A stretch of DNA of 57,729 bases from Gemmatimonadales bacterium. Its GTDB lineage: Bacteria > Gemmatimonadota > Gemmatimonadetes > Gemmatimonadales > GWC2-71-9. This document shows positions 17,460 through 26,290 of this stretch, in pieces (the stretch's first letter is position 1; every line of letters starts with the position of its first letter). The translations under genes and the position numbers were made by a program. The stretch lies in assembly GCA_025935995.1 (NCBI GenBank), contig JAICUF010000004.1, positions 1 through 57,729 of the forward strand, given 5' to 3'. The notes beneath the pieces were generated by a model, which was not told where the DNA came from, searched no databases, and saw nothing but the letters and a program-made list of their open reading frames with translations.

Positions 17460-20351
17460 GTGATACGCAGACGCTTGTCCCTCGACGGCACCTGGCAGTT
17501 CGCCACCGACCCCACCGATTCGCTCGCCCCCGACACCCTCGCGGCCGCCGAGCTGCGCGACATCCAGGTGCCCGGACCCTGGCAGGCGCAGTTCGACGAT
17601 CTGCGGGACTACAGCGGCGTTGCCTGGTACCGCCGTGCGATTCCGCTCGGCGCGCCGGCGTGGGGCGGGGCACTGCCTCCCGATCCGGTCTACATCCTCC
17701 ACTTCGGCGCGGTGGACTATCACGCCACGGTGTGGGTCAACGGCACCCTCGTCGGTGCGCACGAGGGGGGATATCTCCCGTTCGACCTGGACGTATCGAA
17801 GGCGCTGCGCGTCGACGGAGCGAATGAGGTGGTGGTGCGGGTGGTGGATCCGGGCAACGACCCCGACACGGTCCCCGAGTTCCCGTTCGCGGAGATCCCG
17901 CACGGCAAGCAGAGCTGGTACGGCCCGATCGGCGGCCTCTGGCAGAGCGTCTGGCTCGAGGCGCGGCACGCCACGCACGTCAGTCGGCTCCGGATCACCC
18001 CGGATGTCGCGGGCGAGCGGGCCCGGGTAGAGGTGTTCGTCAATCGCCCGTCCGACGCACCGGCCCAGCTGATCCTCCGCCTGCTGGACCCCTCGGGCGG
18101 GGCGGCCGAGTCGCGGCATCAGATCCCGGCGGCGACGGAGCGCCTCGATCTCCGGCTGCCGGTGCCGGCGCCGATGCTCTGGGACACCGACCATCCGAAT
18201 CTCTATACCGTGACCGCCGTGCTCGCGGGCAGCGACGGCGCGGAGCGCGACTCGCTCGATGGCACCTTCGGGATGCGGACGATCGCCACGTCACCCACGG
18301 GGCACCTGCTCCTGAACGGTCACATTCTCTATCTCCGCGGCGCGCTCGATCAGGACTACTATCCCGAGCTCATCTACACGCCCTTCTCCGACGCCGAGAT
18401 CACGGAGCAGTTCGAGAAGGCGCGGCACATGGGGCTCAACTGCCTCCGCACCCACATCAAGATCACCGATCCGCGCTACTACGATGCGGCGGACCGGGCG
18501 GGGCTCCTCATCTGGACGGAGCTGCCCAACTGGCAGGAGCTCACCGACAAGGCCAAGGAGCGGGCGCACGACACGCTCGTGGGGATGGTGGAGCGCGACT
18601 GGAACCATCCGAGCATCGTCATCTGGACCATCGCCAACGAGAACTGGGGACTCGACCTCGCCGTCAACGCGAGCCATCGCGCGTGGCTCGCGGACATGTT
18701 CGCCGAGCTGAAGGCCCTCGATCCGCACCGGCTGGTGGTCGGCAATTCGCCCTGCTTCACCAATTTTCATGTCGTCACCGACATCGAGGACTTCCACAAC
18801 TACTACGCGATGCCGGACCATTACCGCGCCTGGCGCGACTGGGTCCAGACCTTCGCGAGCCGGCCGCCCTGGACCTTCGCGCACGTCTACGAGAGCATCG
18901 ACGCGTGGCGCGAGTACATCCGGGATCCGTGGAACGCGACGGCGCCGCGCCGGCCCGCGCCCGAGGTGAAGCGGCTGGGAAGCGAGCCGATGGTCGTGTC
19001 GGAGTTCGGCAACTGGGGACTGCCCGACGTCGCGAAGCTCCGCGAGTGCTATGGCGGGAAGGAGCCGTGGTGGTTCGAGACCGGTATCGAGTGGGGCGAC
19101 GGCGTCGTCTATCCGCACGGGATCGAGCAGCGCTACAAGGCCTACCACCTCGACCGCGTCTTTTCCACGCTGTCCGATCTGTCGGCGGCGAGCCAGCGGA
19201 TGCAGTTCACGGCGCTCAAGTACGAGATCGAGCAGATGCGCCGGCACCCGAGCATCGTCGGCTACATCATCACCGAGTTCACCGACGTGCACTGGGAGAG
19301 CAACGGCCTGCTCGACATGTGCCGGAATCCGAAGGCCTACTTCGACGTCATCCGCGACATCAACGGCGCCGACGCGATCATCCCGGTGGACTGGGAGCGG
19401 ATCGCCTACTGGGAAGGCGAGCGCTGCGAGGTGCGGATCGCGCTGTCGCACTTCTCGGAGCACGACCTGAGAGGCGCGCGGGTGGAGTGGCGGCTCGATC
19501 TCTGGCCGGCGATCCACGGCGCCTTCGAGCAGGTCCCGGCGCAGCGGGCGCAGCTGAGCCAGATCGGCACGGCGGTGTTCGAGGTTCCGCCGCTCGAGCA
19601 GAGTGCGCGGGGCCGGCTGGACATGCAGCTGCTCGATGCGACGGGACACGTCGTGGCCCGGAACCACCACGAGATGTACTTCTTTCCGCGCGTCGCCGAG
19701 GCGCCGGAGCACACGCGGATCGCGGCGCCGGGCCTGCCGCGCCTGGCCGCGCGGCTCGCGGCGATGGGGTACGAGATGGTGGAGGCGCTGCCGGAGGCCG
19801 ATCTGGTCGTCGTCGAGACGATGACGGACGAGCTCCGCTGGCACGCGCAGAACGGGGGACGCGTGCTCTGGCTCGCCGAGTCGAGCGAGTCGCAGCAGGC
19901 ACACCTCGGCACGCTCGGCATCGCCCAGCGGCAGGGGCGCTCGTGGCAGGGAGACTGGGCCAGCAGCATGAGCTGGCTCCGGCAGGACAAGATCTTCAAG
20001 GACATCCCGAGCGGCGGCACCGTGGACTTCGCCTTTGCCGATCTCACGCCGGAGACGGTGATCGTCGGCCTCTCGCCGCGTGATTTCGCGGGCAACGTGC
20101 ACGCCGGCCTCTTCGTGGGATGGGTCCACCATGTCGTCGCGCTCGTGGCCGAGCGGCCGGTGGACCGCGGGCGGATCATGGTGTGCACCTTCCGGCTCCG
20201 CGAGCACCTCGGCACCCATCCGGTCGCGACGCTCATGATGCGGGACCTCGTCGCGCGGACCACGCGTCAGCCGGCCGCCGGCGCCGGCGGACCGACCGAG
20301 CCGCTGCCGTTCGCGACGACCGGCATGCCCCCCGGCGCCGCCAACGGCTGA
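17460..20351 (+). CDS. glycoside hydrolase family 2 protein (beta-glucuronidase/galactosidase type)
   Basis: 963 residues from a GTG that follows an ATG-TGA dead end. The N-terminal jelly-roll sugar-binding domain (about 1-170: LDGTWQFATDP, DYSGVAWYRR, VDYHATVWVNG) is followed by an Ig-like domain (about 180-275) and the TIM barrel (about 280-610). The acid/base is Glu394 in ANENW, and the nucleophile is Glu515 in VSEFGNWG; both match clan GH-A. About 340 further residues form beta-rich C-terminal domains. There is no signal peptide, so it is probably cytosolic, unlike many polysaccharide-degrading GH2 enzymes. It ends 3 bases from the convergent glycan operon, so functional linkage is plausible. 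Bond specificity cannot be read from the sequence. Confidence 0.88.
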   Translation: MIRRRLSLDGTWQFATDPTDSLAPDTLAAAELRDIQVPGPWQAQFDDLRDYSGVAWYRRAIPLGAPAWGGALPPDPVYILHFGAVDYHATVWVNGTLVGAHEGGYLPFDLDVSKALRVDGANEVVVRVVDPGNDPDTVPEFPFAEIPHGKQSWYGPIGGLWQSVWLEARHATHVSRLRITPDVAGERARVEVFVNRPSDAPAQLILRLLDPSGGAAESRHQIPAATERLDLRLPVPAPMLWDTDHPNLYTVTAVLAGSDGAERDSLDGTFGMRTIATSPTGHLLLNGHILYLRGALDQDYYPELIYTPFSDAEITEQFEKARHMGLNCLRTHIKITDPRYYDAADRAGLLIWTELPNWQELTDKAKERAHDTLVGMVERDWNHPSIVIWTIANENWGLDLAVNASHRAWLADMFAELKALDPHRLVVGNSPCFTNFHVVTDIEDFHNYYAMPDHYRAWRDWVQTFASRPPWTFAHVYESIDAWREYIRDPWNATAPRRPAPEVKRLGSEPMVVSEFGNWGLPDVAKLRECYGGKEPWWFETGIEWGDGVVYPHGIEQRYKAYHLDRVFSTLSDLSAASQRMQFTALKYEIEQMRRHPSIVGYIITEFTDVHWESNGLLDMCRNPKAYFDVIRDINGADAIIPVDWERIAYWEGERCEVRIALSHFSEHDLRGARVEWRLDLWPAIHGAFEQVPAQRAQLSQIGTAVFEVPPLEQSARGRLDMQLLDATGHVVARNHHEMYFFPRVAEAPEHTRIAAPGLPRLAARLAAMGYEMVEALPEADLVVVETMTDELRWHAQNGGRVLWLAESSESQQAHLGTLGIAQRQGRSWQGDWASSMSWLRQDKIFKDIPSGGTVDFAFADLTPETVIVGLSPRDFAGNVHAGLFVGWVHHVVALVAERPVDRGRIMVCTFRLREHLGTHPVATLMMRDLVARTTRQPAAGAGGPTEPLPFATTGMPPGAANG

Positions 20352-20354
20352 GTC

Positions 20355-21479
20355 TCAGGGCAGAGCCGCGCGCGCCTCGGCGAAGGCCGCCGCGTAGTCG
20401 CCGCAGAGGACGCGGTCGAGGCCGCCCGGCCCCGCGACGCAATCCCACAGACCACTGCGGTGCCAGTGACCCGGATCGTCCCAGTCGGGGCGGTCGATGA
20501 TCGGGTAGAGGCACACTCCCTCGAGCGGCACGCCCGCCGCTCTCGCCGCGCGCGCGTCGGCGGCGATCTCCCGGATCCAGGCCGCGCGCCCGCTCCCCAC
20601 GTGGCTGGTCTCGCCGATCACGATCGGCCGGTTGTAGCGGTGAAAGAGATCGATCAGCAGGCGGCTCAGCGGCTGCCAGCGGTCGTCGCGCGGCGAGTCA
20701 TCCCAGCGCAGCCGCCGCTCGGGATGCTCCCACTCGTTGGTGTGGTAGAAGTTGGCGCCGACGATGTCGAGGAAGCGCGGGTGGCCGCCGAGCTCCGGCC
20801 GGAATCCCCCCGCGAGCATGTCCCACGCCTCGAACTGCGCCTCGCGGCGGTCCGCCGCGGTCCGCGCGAGATCGGGGCGGTCGCGCGGGGGCACGACGTG
20901 GATCAGCGGGTCGGCGTGAACGAACCGCGCCCGGGCGTCGACGTCGCGGATCGCCTCCATGCCGGCGATCGCCGCGCGGACGAGCTGTTCCTTCACGCGG
21001 CCGCCCGCCCCGCGCGCGTGGGGATAGATGTACCCCGCCTCGCCGGCCGCCCAGGCGAAGAAGGAGATTTCGTTGATCGGCGAGTAGACCGGCACCTCAT
21101 CGCCCAGGTCGGCGATGAGGCGCGCCACCGCGGCGCTGTAGCGCCGGAAGCGCTCCACGAAGGCGGGGGCGAACAGGTTCACGTCGTCGGGCCACCCGTA
21201 GTGGCACAGGTTCCACACGACCTGCACGCCGGCTTCGCGCGCGGCGCGCGCCACCGGCAGCGCGGAGCTGAAGTCGTAGCCTCCGCCGCGATCGATCAGG
21301 TGCCAGCGCATCCCTTCGCGCACCGTCTCGATCCCGACCGACTTCACCAGCGAGAAATCCTCCGCCGCCCGCGCGTCGTGCTCGGTCGCGCAGATCATGT
21401 CGAGGCGGCGGGCCGCGCCGTTGATGTGGCAGGCCGACTCGAAGCCGCCCCACCAGAACGACCGGAACAGCCCGCTCAC
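20355..21479 (-). CDS. clan GH-A glycosidase-like protein (beta-glucosidase/galactosidase related)
   Basis: 374 residues from GTG 21479. The fold is a TIM barrel: ETVREGMRWH, WNLCHYGWPDD and SPINEISFF with predicted acid/base Glu137, then IVIGETSH with predicted nucleophile Glu290. The match to GH1 is distant: it is shorter and lacks the usual GH1 C-terminal signature. The GTG overlaps the stop of the upstream GH1-like gene as GTGA, so an upstream in-frame start overlapping that gene is unlikely. It is the last gene of the four-gene glycan operon. It may cleave a linkage made or trimmed by the same operon; that is inference. Confidence 0.75.
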   Translation of the reverse strand: MSGLFRSFWWGGFESACHINGAARRLDMICATEHDARAAEDFSLVKSVGIETVREGMRWHLIDRGGGYDFSSALPVARAAREAGVQVVWNLCHYGWPDDVNLFAPAFVERFRRYSAAVARLIADLGDEVPVYSPINEISFFAWAAGEAGYIYPHARGAGGRVKEQLVRAAIAGMEAIRDVDARARFVHADPLIHVVPPRDRPDLARTAADRREAQFEAWDMLAGGFRPELGGHPRFLDIVGANFYHTNEWEHPERRLRWDDSPRDDRWQPLSRLLIDLFHRYNRPIVIGETSHVGSGRAAWIREIAADARAARAAGVPLEGVCLYPIIDRPDWDDPGHWHRSGLWDCVAGPGGLDRVLCGDYAAAFAEARAALP

Positions 21480-22741
21480 CCCGCCTCCGGCGTCGCGAGG
21501 CTCCCCACCGCGCTTTCGGGATCGGCCACGTAGCTCCGGAACTGCTCCACCAGCGGCGTGGGCGACCACCGCGGTCCGGCGCCGAGGGTGTAGAGCCCGA
21601 GCTCCAGGCGATACTCCTCCACGGGGCCGCGGCCGAATCGGTAGCGCCAGTCTACCATCGTGAAGAGCGGGAACCAGGTGTACCCGACCACCGGCACCCC
21701 GCGGGAGCGCAGCTCGCGAATCGCCGCCACCGAGGCCTCGAGCCAGCGGGCGCGCACTTCTTCCGGTCCGCGCGCGCTGGTTTCAGTCACGATGATCGGC
21801 GTGCCGTAGCGCCGGTAGTAGGCCTCGATCAGCGCGACGAAGCCGGAGCCGTCCTGCTCGACGGGCCGGTACGCGAGACGTCCCCGCCGGTCGATGTAGA
21901 GCTGCGTGGTGGACCACTGCGGATAGAAGTTGAGGCCCATCAGGTCGAGCGGGATGCCCGCCGCGGCGATGTCCGCGAGCTCGTCGGGCGAGGCACCGCT
22001 CCGGATCAGCCAGGGGAAGAGCGGATGGTCGGGGCTCACGCGTCCCGCCAGGAGGTCCCACGGCAGGAAGCTCCGATCCTGCTCCTCGGCGGCGACGGCG
22101 GCGAGATCCTCGCGGGCGGTGCGGCTGAGCCCGCTCGCGTCGACGTGCACCAGCGTGCACGCGGGATCCACGGCGCGGAGCGTCTCGCAGGTCCGCTCGA
22201 TGCCGCGGATGACCTGGAGCAGGATCCGTGTGTAACCGGTGTCGCCGCGCAGGTAGGGCGGCCAGACGCCGCGCTTGCCGCAGAAGAGCGCGGTGACGAT
22301 CGGCTCGTTGAGCGGGGTGTACCAGCGGACGAGGCCGCGATACCGCGTCGCGAAGGCGCCGACGTAGCCGGCCACCGCCTCGGGGTACTGCGCACTCGCG
22401 AACTCGCGGCGGAGCCAGAAGGGGCAGCCGTAGTGCATGAGGTCGATGATGGGGTTGAGCCCCAGCTCCTCGACCATGTAGGGGATCACGGCGTCGGTCC
22501 AGCGCCAGTCGAACTCTCCCTCGAGCGGCTCGACGCGGTACCAGGGGATCCCCCACCGGATGGTGCCGACGCCCAGCTCGCGCGCCAGCGCGAGATCCTC
22601 GCGCCAGTGCTCGTAGTGGCCCATGAGCTGGTATTCGTCGAGGGCGCGATGCCCCGGGCGGGTCTGGGGGACGAAGGTATCCTCGATCCCGGTGGCCCAG
22701 AGGAAATCCTCCGGCCGCCGCCGGAGCAGCGCGTCCGACAC
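21476..22741 (-). CDS. GH1-like family glycoside hydrolase
   Basis: 421 residues from GTG 22741, five bases after the stop of the FAD enzyme. FLWATGIEDTF at the N-terminus, then WYRVEP, DLMHYGCPFWL, TPLNEP with acid/base Glu146, GLNFYPQW, and IIVTETSAR with nucleophile Glu320 are in GH1 order. The chain is a little shorter than classical GH1 (about 450). No signal peptide. Proteins of this kind, sometimes fused to a sugar-nucleotide reductase, occur with UGM-like and glycosyltransferase genes in many soil bacteria; that association is my recollection and the function there is unresolved. Being a distant paralogue of the next gene, the two may act in sequence. Confidence 0.82.
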   Translation of the reverse strand: MSDALLRRRPEDFLWATGIEDTFVPQTRPGHRALDEYQLMGHYEHWREDLALARELGVGTIRWGIPWYRVEPLEGEFDWRWTDAVIPYMVEELGLNPIIDLMHYGCPFWLRREFASAQYPEAVAGYVGAFATRYRGLVRWYTPLNEPIVTALFCGKRGVWPPYLRGDTGYTRILLQVIRGIERTCETLRAVDPACTLVHVDASGLSRTAREDLAAVAAEEQDRSFLPWDLLAGRVSPDHPLFPWLIRSGASPDELADIAAAGIPLDLMGLNFYPQWSTTQLYIDRRGRLAYRPVEQDGSGFVALIEAYYRRYGTPIIVTETSARGPEEVRARWLEASVAAIRELRSRGVPVVGYTWFPLFTMVDWRYRFGRGPVEEYRLELGLYTLGAGPRWSPTPLVEQFRSYVADPESAVGSLATPEAG

Positions 22742-22746
22742 GGTGC

Positions 22747-24285
22747 CTAGCGCCCGCCGGCCGCGGCGGGACGCACGTCCTCGGCCGCCTTCTTTCCTGC
22801 GAGGAAGGCGTGATCGGAGTTGTAGTACTCCCATTCCGCGTACCGGCCGGCCAGCACGATGTCGTGGTCGGTCAGCCACTCGCGGATGAGCTTCACGTTC
22901 TTCGCGCGATCGTGGTCGTAGACGACGTACGCGACCGGCATGTCCACCTGATTCGCGCACCAGATCGGATCGCTCGCCCGGAAGATGCCGACCCGGATGC
23001 AGTCCTCCACGCAGCGGCGGATGAGCTCGTCGCCGTGCGCCGGAAGCGGCTTGGCATCGGAATAGGTGATCTCGCAGGTGAGGCCGAATCCGCCGGGCGC
23101 ATTGCAGTAGGGGCTCGCGTTGCCCTGCACGAAGATCCGGTGGAAGACGGTGTCTTCGGGGTAGTAGATCCAGTGCTTCTCGGTCAGGTTCTCGCGCCCG
23201 ACGCCGATGTTGACGCACCGCACGGAAACGTGGCGCAGGGCGGCGGCCGCGGCGCGGATCCGGGCCGGGGCGTCGCTTCCGATCGTGGCCACGAGCTGCG
23301 GCAGCGGCATCGTGCTGACGAGCTGCTCGTAGTGCAGGACCGTGCCGTCCGCGAGCGTGGCCGTGTGCGCGGCGGGGGAGATCTCCGTGACCTCGCTGTC
23401 GAGGCGGAGCTGGCCCTTGAGCAGCGGCAGGAAGCCGTTCATGAGCGCCTGGAAGCCGCCCCGCAGCGGATAGCCGAAGCGGGCGTTCGGTCCCATCGGC
23501 CGGCCGACGGGGTGCAGCGCTCCGGAGATCATCTCCTCGAGATCGGGGAGCGGCACCCGGCCGCCCAGCCACGACGTCTCCATTTCCGCCAGCGGGACCG
23601 CCCACAGCTTGCGATTGTAGGGAATCGCGAAGTGCTTCGCGATTCCCGTCCCCCACACCTTGTAGATGAACTCCTCGAAGTTGCGGGGCGGACCCTTGTA
23701 CGGCACGGCACGCCGCCGCTCGATGCCGTTGTAGCTGCTCCGGCGCACTCCGGCAGCCGGTTTTCCCTCGGCAGCGCCGTTGTGCATGAGCGGCTCGAAC
23801 ATCCCGCGGCGGTCGGGGCCGGTGTAATCCACTCCCGTTCCCGCCGGCGCCTCGGGCGGCACCTTGGCGGTGAGCGGGCCGAAGCGCGCCTCGATCGCCC
23901 CCACGATGCACTCCTTGATCACATCCGGCGGAAGGCCGTACAGCGCGCCCTGAAAGGGATAGCGGGTGTAGACCTGCTTGCTGTAGATCCAGGCCTCGCG
24001 ATCCTGCCAGTGCACGTTGTCCCCCAGCAGCAGCTGGTAGAGCTGGTGCACGTAGGGATCGTTCGAGAACATGATGTGACCGGCGTAGTCGAAGGTGAAG
24101 CCGTGGTCCTCGATCGAGCGGCACCAGCCGCCGACGGTCCGGCCCCGCTCGACCAGAAGCGCATCGCGGCCAAGATGGTAGGCGGCGCTCAGGCCCGTGG
24201 GGCCGCCACCGATCACGATCACGGGTGGCGCGGCCGGCGGGACGAGCCGCGCCGGCGTCACGCGGCGCACCTGGCGTTCGCTCAT
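22747..24285 (-). CDS. FAD-dependent oxidoreductase, UDP-galactopyranose mutase/protoporphyrinogen-oxidase-like
   Basis: 512 residues from ATG 24285. The dinucleotide-binding site VIGGGPTGLSAA is at 24-35, followed by an acidic strand end and GRTVGGWCRS (49-57), the FAD/substrate loop of UGM and amine-oxidase-like flavoproteins. YTRYPFQGALYGLP (106-119) resembles the flavin-proximal region of UDP-galactopyranose mutase. An insert at about 142-200 carries two short tags, YTGPDRRG (154-161) and YNGIERRR (185-192). The likely role is flavin-dependent rearrangement or oxidation of a sugar nucleotide or isoprenoid-linked sugar; full UGM identity is unproven. The ATG shares one base with the stop of the upstream transferase gene (TGATG). 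Confidence 0.78.
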   Translation of the reverse strand: MSERQVRRVTPARLVPPAAPPVIVIGGGPTGLSAAYHLGRDALLVERGRTVGGWCRSIEDHGFTFDYAGHIMFSNDPYVHQLYQLLLGDNVHWQDREAWIYSKQVYTRYPFQGALYGLPPDVIKECIVGAIEARFGPLTAKVPPEAPAGTGVDYTGPDRRGMFEPLMHNGAAEGKPAAGVRRSSYNGIERRRAVPYKGPPRNFEEFIYKVWGTGIAKHFAIPYNRKLWAVPLAEMETSWLGGRVPLPDLEEMISGALHPVGRPMGPNARFGYPLRGGFQALMNGFLPLLKGQLRLDSEVTEISPAAHTATLADGTVLHYEQLVSTMPLPQLVATIGSDAPARIRAAAAALRHVSVRCVNIGVGRENLTEKHWIYYPEDTVFHRIFVQGNASPYCNAPGGFGLTCEITYSDAKPLPAHGDELIRRCVEDCIRVGIFRASDPIWCANQVDMPVAYVVYDHDRAKNVKLIREWLTDHDIVLAGRYAEWEYYNSDHAFLAGKKAAEDVRPAAAGGR

Positions 24286-25430
24286 CAGCCGGTCCTCGCC
24301 GCGGGCCGAAGCCGTCCGCCGATCGCCTCGCCGATCAGCCGGTCCATGTCGGCGGCGGTACGATCCCACGAGGTGCGTTCGAGCACCCGCCGCATGAGGA
24401 GCGCGCGCCGTTCCCGCTCGTCCCGCCCGCTCGCCAGCGCCGTCTCACAGGCGTGCACGAACTCGTCGGGGGAGGCGCCGAAGTAGACGATGTCCCGATA
24501 CGGTCCCGCGACATCGCGGATGGGCGTGCTCACGATCGGCCGCTCGGCCACCATGTACTCGAGGGTCTTGGTCGGGCTGATGAAACGGGTCGCGTCGTTC
24601 TGCGCGAAGGGAAGCAGCGACACGTCCCACCCCGCCAGGTACGCCGGAAGCTCCGCGTAGGTCCGCTGGCCGGTGTAGAGAATGTTGGGGTGACGGGGCA
24701 GGGCCGCGGGATCGATCTTGACGACCGGACCCACCATCACGATCCGCCACTCGGGGTGCGCCGTCGCGAGCCGGTCGAGGATCTCGCGGTCGAGCCTCTC
24801 GTCGATCACGCCGTAGAATCCGAGCCGCGGATGCGGCAGGGATGCCTGATCGGACGGCTCGGGGATCAGCCCGGTGAGCGCCTGATGGAAATGCGCCGCG
24901 TCCACGCTGCTCGGGAAGCAGTGGACGTTCGGGTGCCGGCCGCGCCGCGCTTCGTACAGGCTCGGGCCGCCGGTGAAGACGACGTCCGCGCGGTCCATCA
25001 GCTCGCGCTCGCGCGGCAGCAGCTCGGGCGGCGCGCCGAGGAACAGCGAGAGCTCGTCCATGCAGTCGTAGACGAGGGCGGCCGGCGCGAACGCCTGCGC
25101 GAGCGGCAGCGCCATCGGCGTGTAGAACCAGGCCACGGTTGGCCCCGACGCTTCCCGCCGCACCAGATCCGCCACCATCGGTTCGAGCAGCTCGAGCTGG
25201 CGTGCGCTGAAGCCGGTCTCCGCCACCGGCGTGCGGGGGCGGCAGACCAGCACGCCCGCGGCGGGCCTGCTGCATTCCCAGAAGCTGCGCGCCGAGTCGG
25301 TCGCGACCGGCTCCTCGATGAAGAGCACCGGATGCCGCGCGGCGAGCCGGGACAGCAGGTGCTGCGGGCGCTGGAGGACGAAATCCCAGCGGAGGTGGGA
25401 AAACACGACGAGGGTGTAGTCCAGCTGCAT
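24285..25430 (-). CDS. glycosyltransferase, GT-B fold (GT1/GT4, TuaH-like)
   Basis: 381 residues from ATG 25430, preceded by AGGAG at good spacing. The N-terminus VVFSHLRWDFVLQRPQHLL is typical of a transferase family found near UGM-like genes. GGPSLYEARR and FPSSVDAAHF mark the hinge region; GFYGVIDERLD opens the C-terminal Rossmann domain, and ISPTKTLEYMV supplies the Glu that binds the nucleotide ribose. No membrane helix. First gene of the operon transferase, FAD enzyme, GH1-like, GH-like. It probably adds a sugar to an envelope or storage glycan; donor unknown. Confidence 0.83.
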   Translation of the reverse strand: MQLDYTLVVFSHLRWDFVLQRPQHLLSRLAARHPVLFIEEPVATDSARSFWECSRPAAGVLVCRPRTPVAETGFSARQLELLEPMVADLVRREASGPTVAWFYTPMALPLAQAFAPAALVYDCMDELSLFLGAPPELLPRERELMDRADVVFTGGPSLYEARRGRHPNVHCFPSSVDAAHFHQALTGLIPEPSDQASLPHPRLGFYGVIDERLDREILDRLATAHPEWRIVMVGPVVKIDPAALPRHPNILYTGQRTYAELPAYLAGWDVSLLPFAQNDATRFISPTKTLEYMVAERPIVSTPIRDVAGPYRDIVYFGASPDEFVHACETALASGRDERERRALLMRRVLERTSWDRTAADMDRLIGEAIGGRLRPAARTG

Positions 25431-25516
25431 GCCAGGACTCCTGGACGGCAAGATGCGCGCGCTGACGGGTGTCACGGTACCGGCGCCCCAATCTGCGCCG
25501 ACGGAGCGTGCATTTA

Positions 25517-25532
25517 TGTGAGGCGCGTCACG
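25517..25532. promoter_or_regulatory. CRP/FNR-type palindrome
   Basis: TGTGA-N6-TCACG matches the CRP consensus TGTGA-N6-TCACA at nine of ten positions. It lies 58 bases before the ATG of the general stress gene and 87 bases from the divergent transferase start, so it could control either. The regulator is not in this window. Confidence 0.4.
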
Positions 25533-25589
25533 GGTAAATCCGCGCGCAAGCGGCACCTTGCAGTTCCTGACGCGACACGGAGCAAGCGC

Positions 25590-26282
25590 ATGGCAGTCGA
25601 ACGGAATCGGCCGCGGGTCGTCGTCGCCCTGTTTCACGACCGCGACGCGGCGGAAAACGCGATCCGCGCCCTGCAGGCGGCGGGATTCAGCCGTGAAGGG
25701 ATCGGCGTGGCGGTCCGCGACCGGAGCGCCGAGGGCGCCCTGATCGGCGACGGCGAGTCCCGCGCGGCGGAGGGAGCGGCCACGGGCGCCCTGAGCGGCG
25801 GTGTGCTCGGCGGCATCGTCGGTCTGCTGGTGGGCGTGGGCGCACTCGCGATTCCCGGTATCGGGCCGGTCATCGCAGGGGGAGCGCTCGCCACGGCGCT
25901 CGGCATCGCCGGCGGCACCGCGGTGGCCGGCGCGGGCATCGGCGCCGCGACCGGCGGGGTGCTCGGCGCGCTCGTCGGCCTCGGGATTCCCGACGCGGAG
26001 GCGCGGCATTTCGAGCGCGGCTTCCGCGAGGGAGGCACCCTCGTCACCCTCGAGGCGGGTGCGCGGGACGACGAGGCGCGGCGGATCCTGCGGCGGTTCG
26101 GCGGGGACCTCGGCACGGCCACGGTGGGTGAGCCGTCGCCCGTCGTCATGGCGGCCCCGGTCCCGAGTTACAGCACGACGAGCGGCGCGATGACGGGCGG
26201 CGCGCTTCCGCCGCCCGCGGAATGGGGCGGCATCGAGCGGCGGGACCTGGCGGCGCGCGGCCGGCGCCGGACCGATCGCTGA
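25590..26282 (+). CDS. general-stress-type protein with glycine-zipper core
   Basis: 230 residues from ATG 25590 after GGAGC. Residues 8-35 (RPRVVVALFHDRDAAENAI) form the ferredoxin-like start seen in heat-induced stress proteins of the YflT/GSP-17M type. The centre (about 60-135) is a long Gly/Ala/Val stretch with small-residue repeats that could form two or three membrane-inserting hairpins. A second alpha-beta module (about 140-165, GGTLVTLEAGARDDEARRIL) completes the pattern. The tail ends with EWGGIERR and an Arg-rich run, like the tags in the FAD enzyme of the neighbouring operon. Likely a stress-induced protein of unknown mechanism; first gene of a five-gene cluster. Confidence 0.75.
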   Translation: MAVERNRPRVVVALFHDRDAAENAIRALQAAGFSREGIGVAVRDRSAEGALIGDGESRAAEGAATGALSGGVLGGIVGLLVGVGALAIPGIGPVIAGGALATALGIAGGTAVAGAGIGAATGGVLGALVGLGIPDAEARHFERGFREGGTLVTLEAGARDDEARRILRRFGGDLGTATVGEPSPVVMAAPVPSYSTTSGAMTGGALPPPAEWGGIERRDLAARGRRRTDR

Positions 26283-26290
26283 GCGCCGCC

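Noticed and set aside
21476..24124. A single 882-residue protein that would fuse the region of the FAD enzyme to the GH1-like protein
   Set aside because: Only the C-terminal 421 residues look like protein; the N-terminal part is the FAD gene read in a wrong frame. The GTG at 22741 gives the proper GH1 start.
22747..24285. FAD protein as a proven UDP-galactopyranose mutase
   Set aside because: The FAD loops fit, but I could not place the full set of UGM active-site residues, and the insert at 142-200 is atypical; named only as UGM-like.
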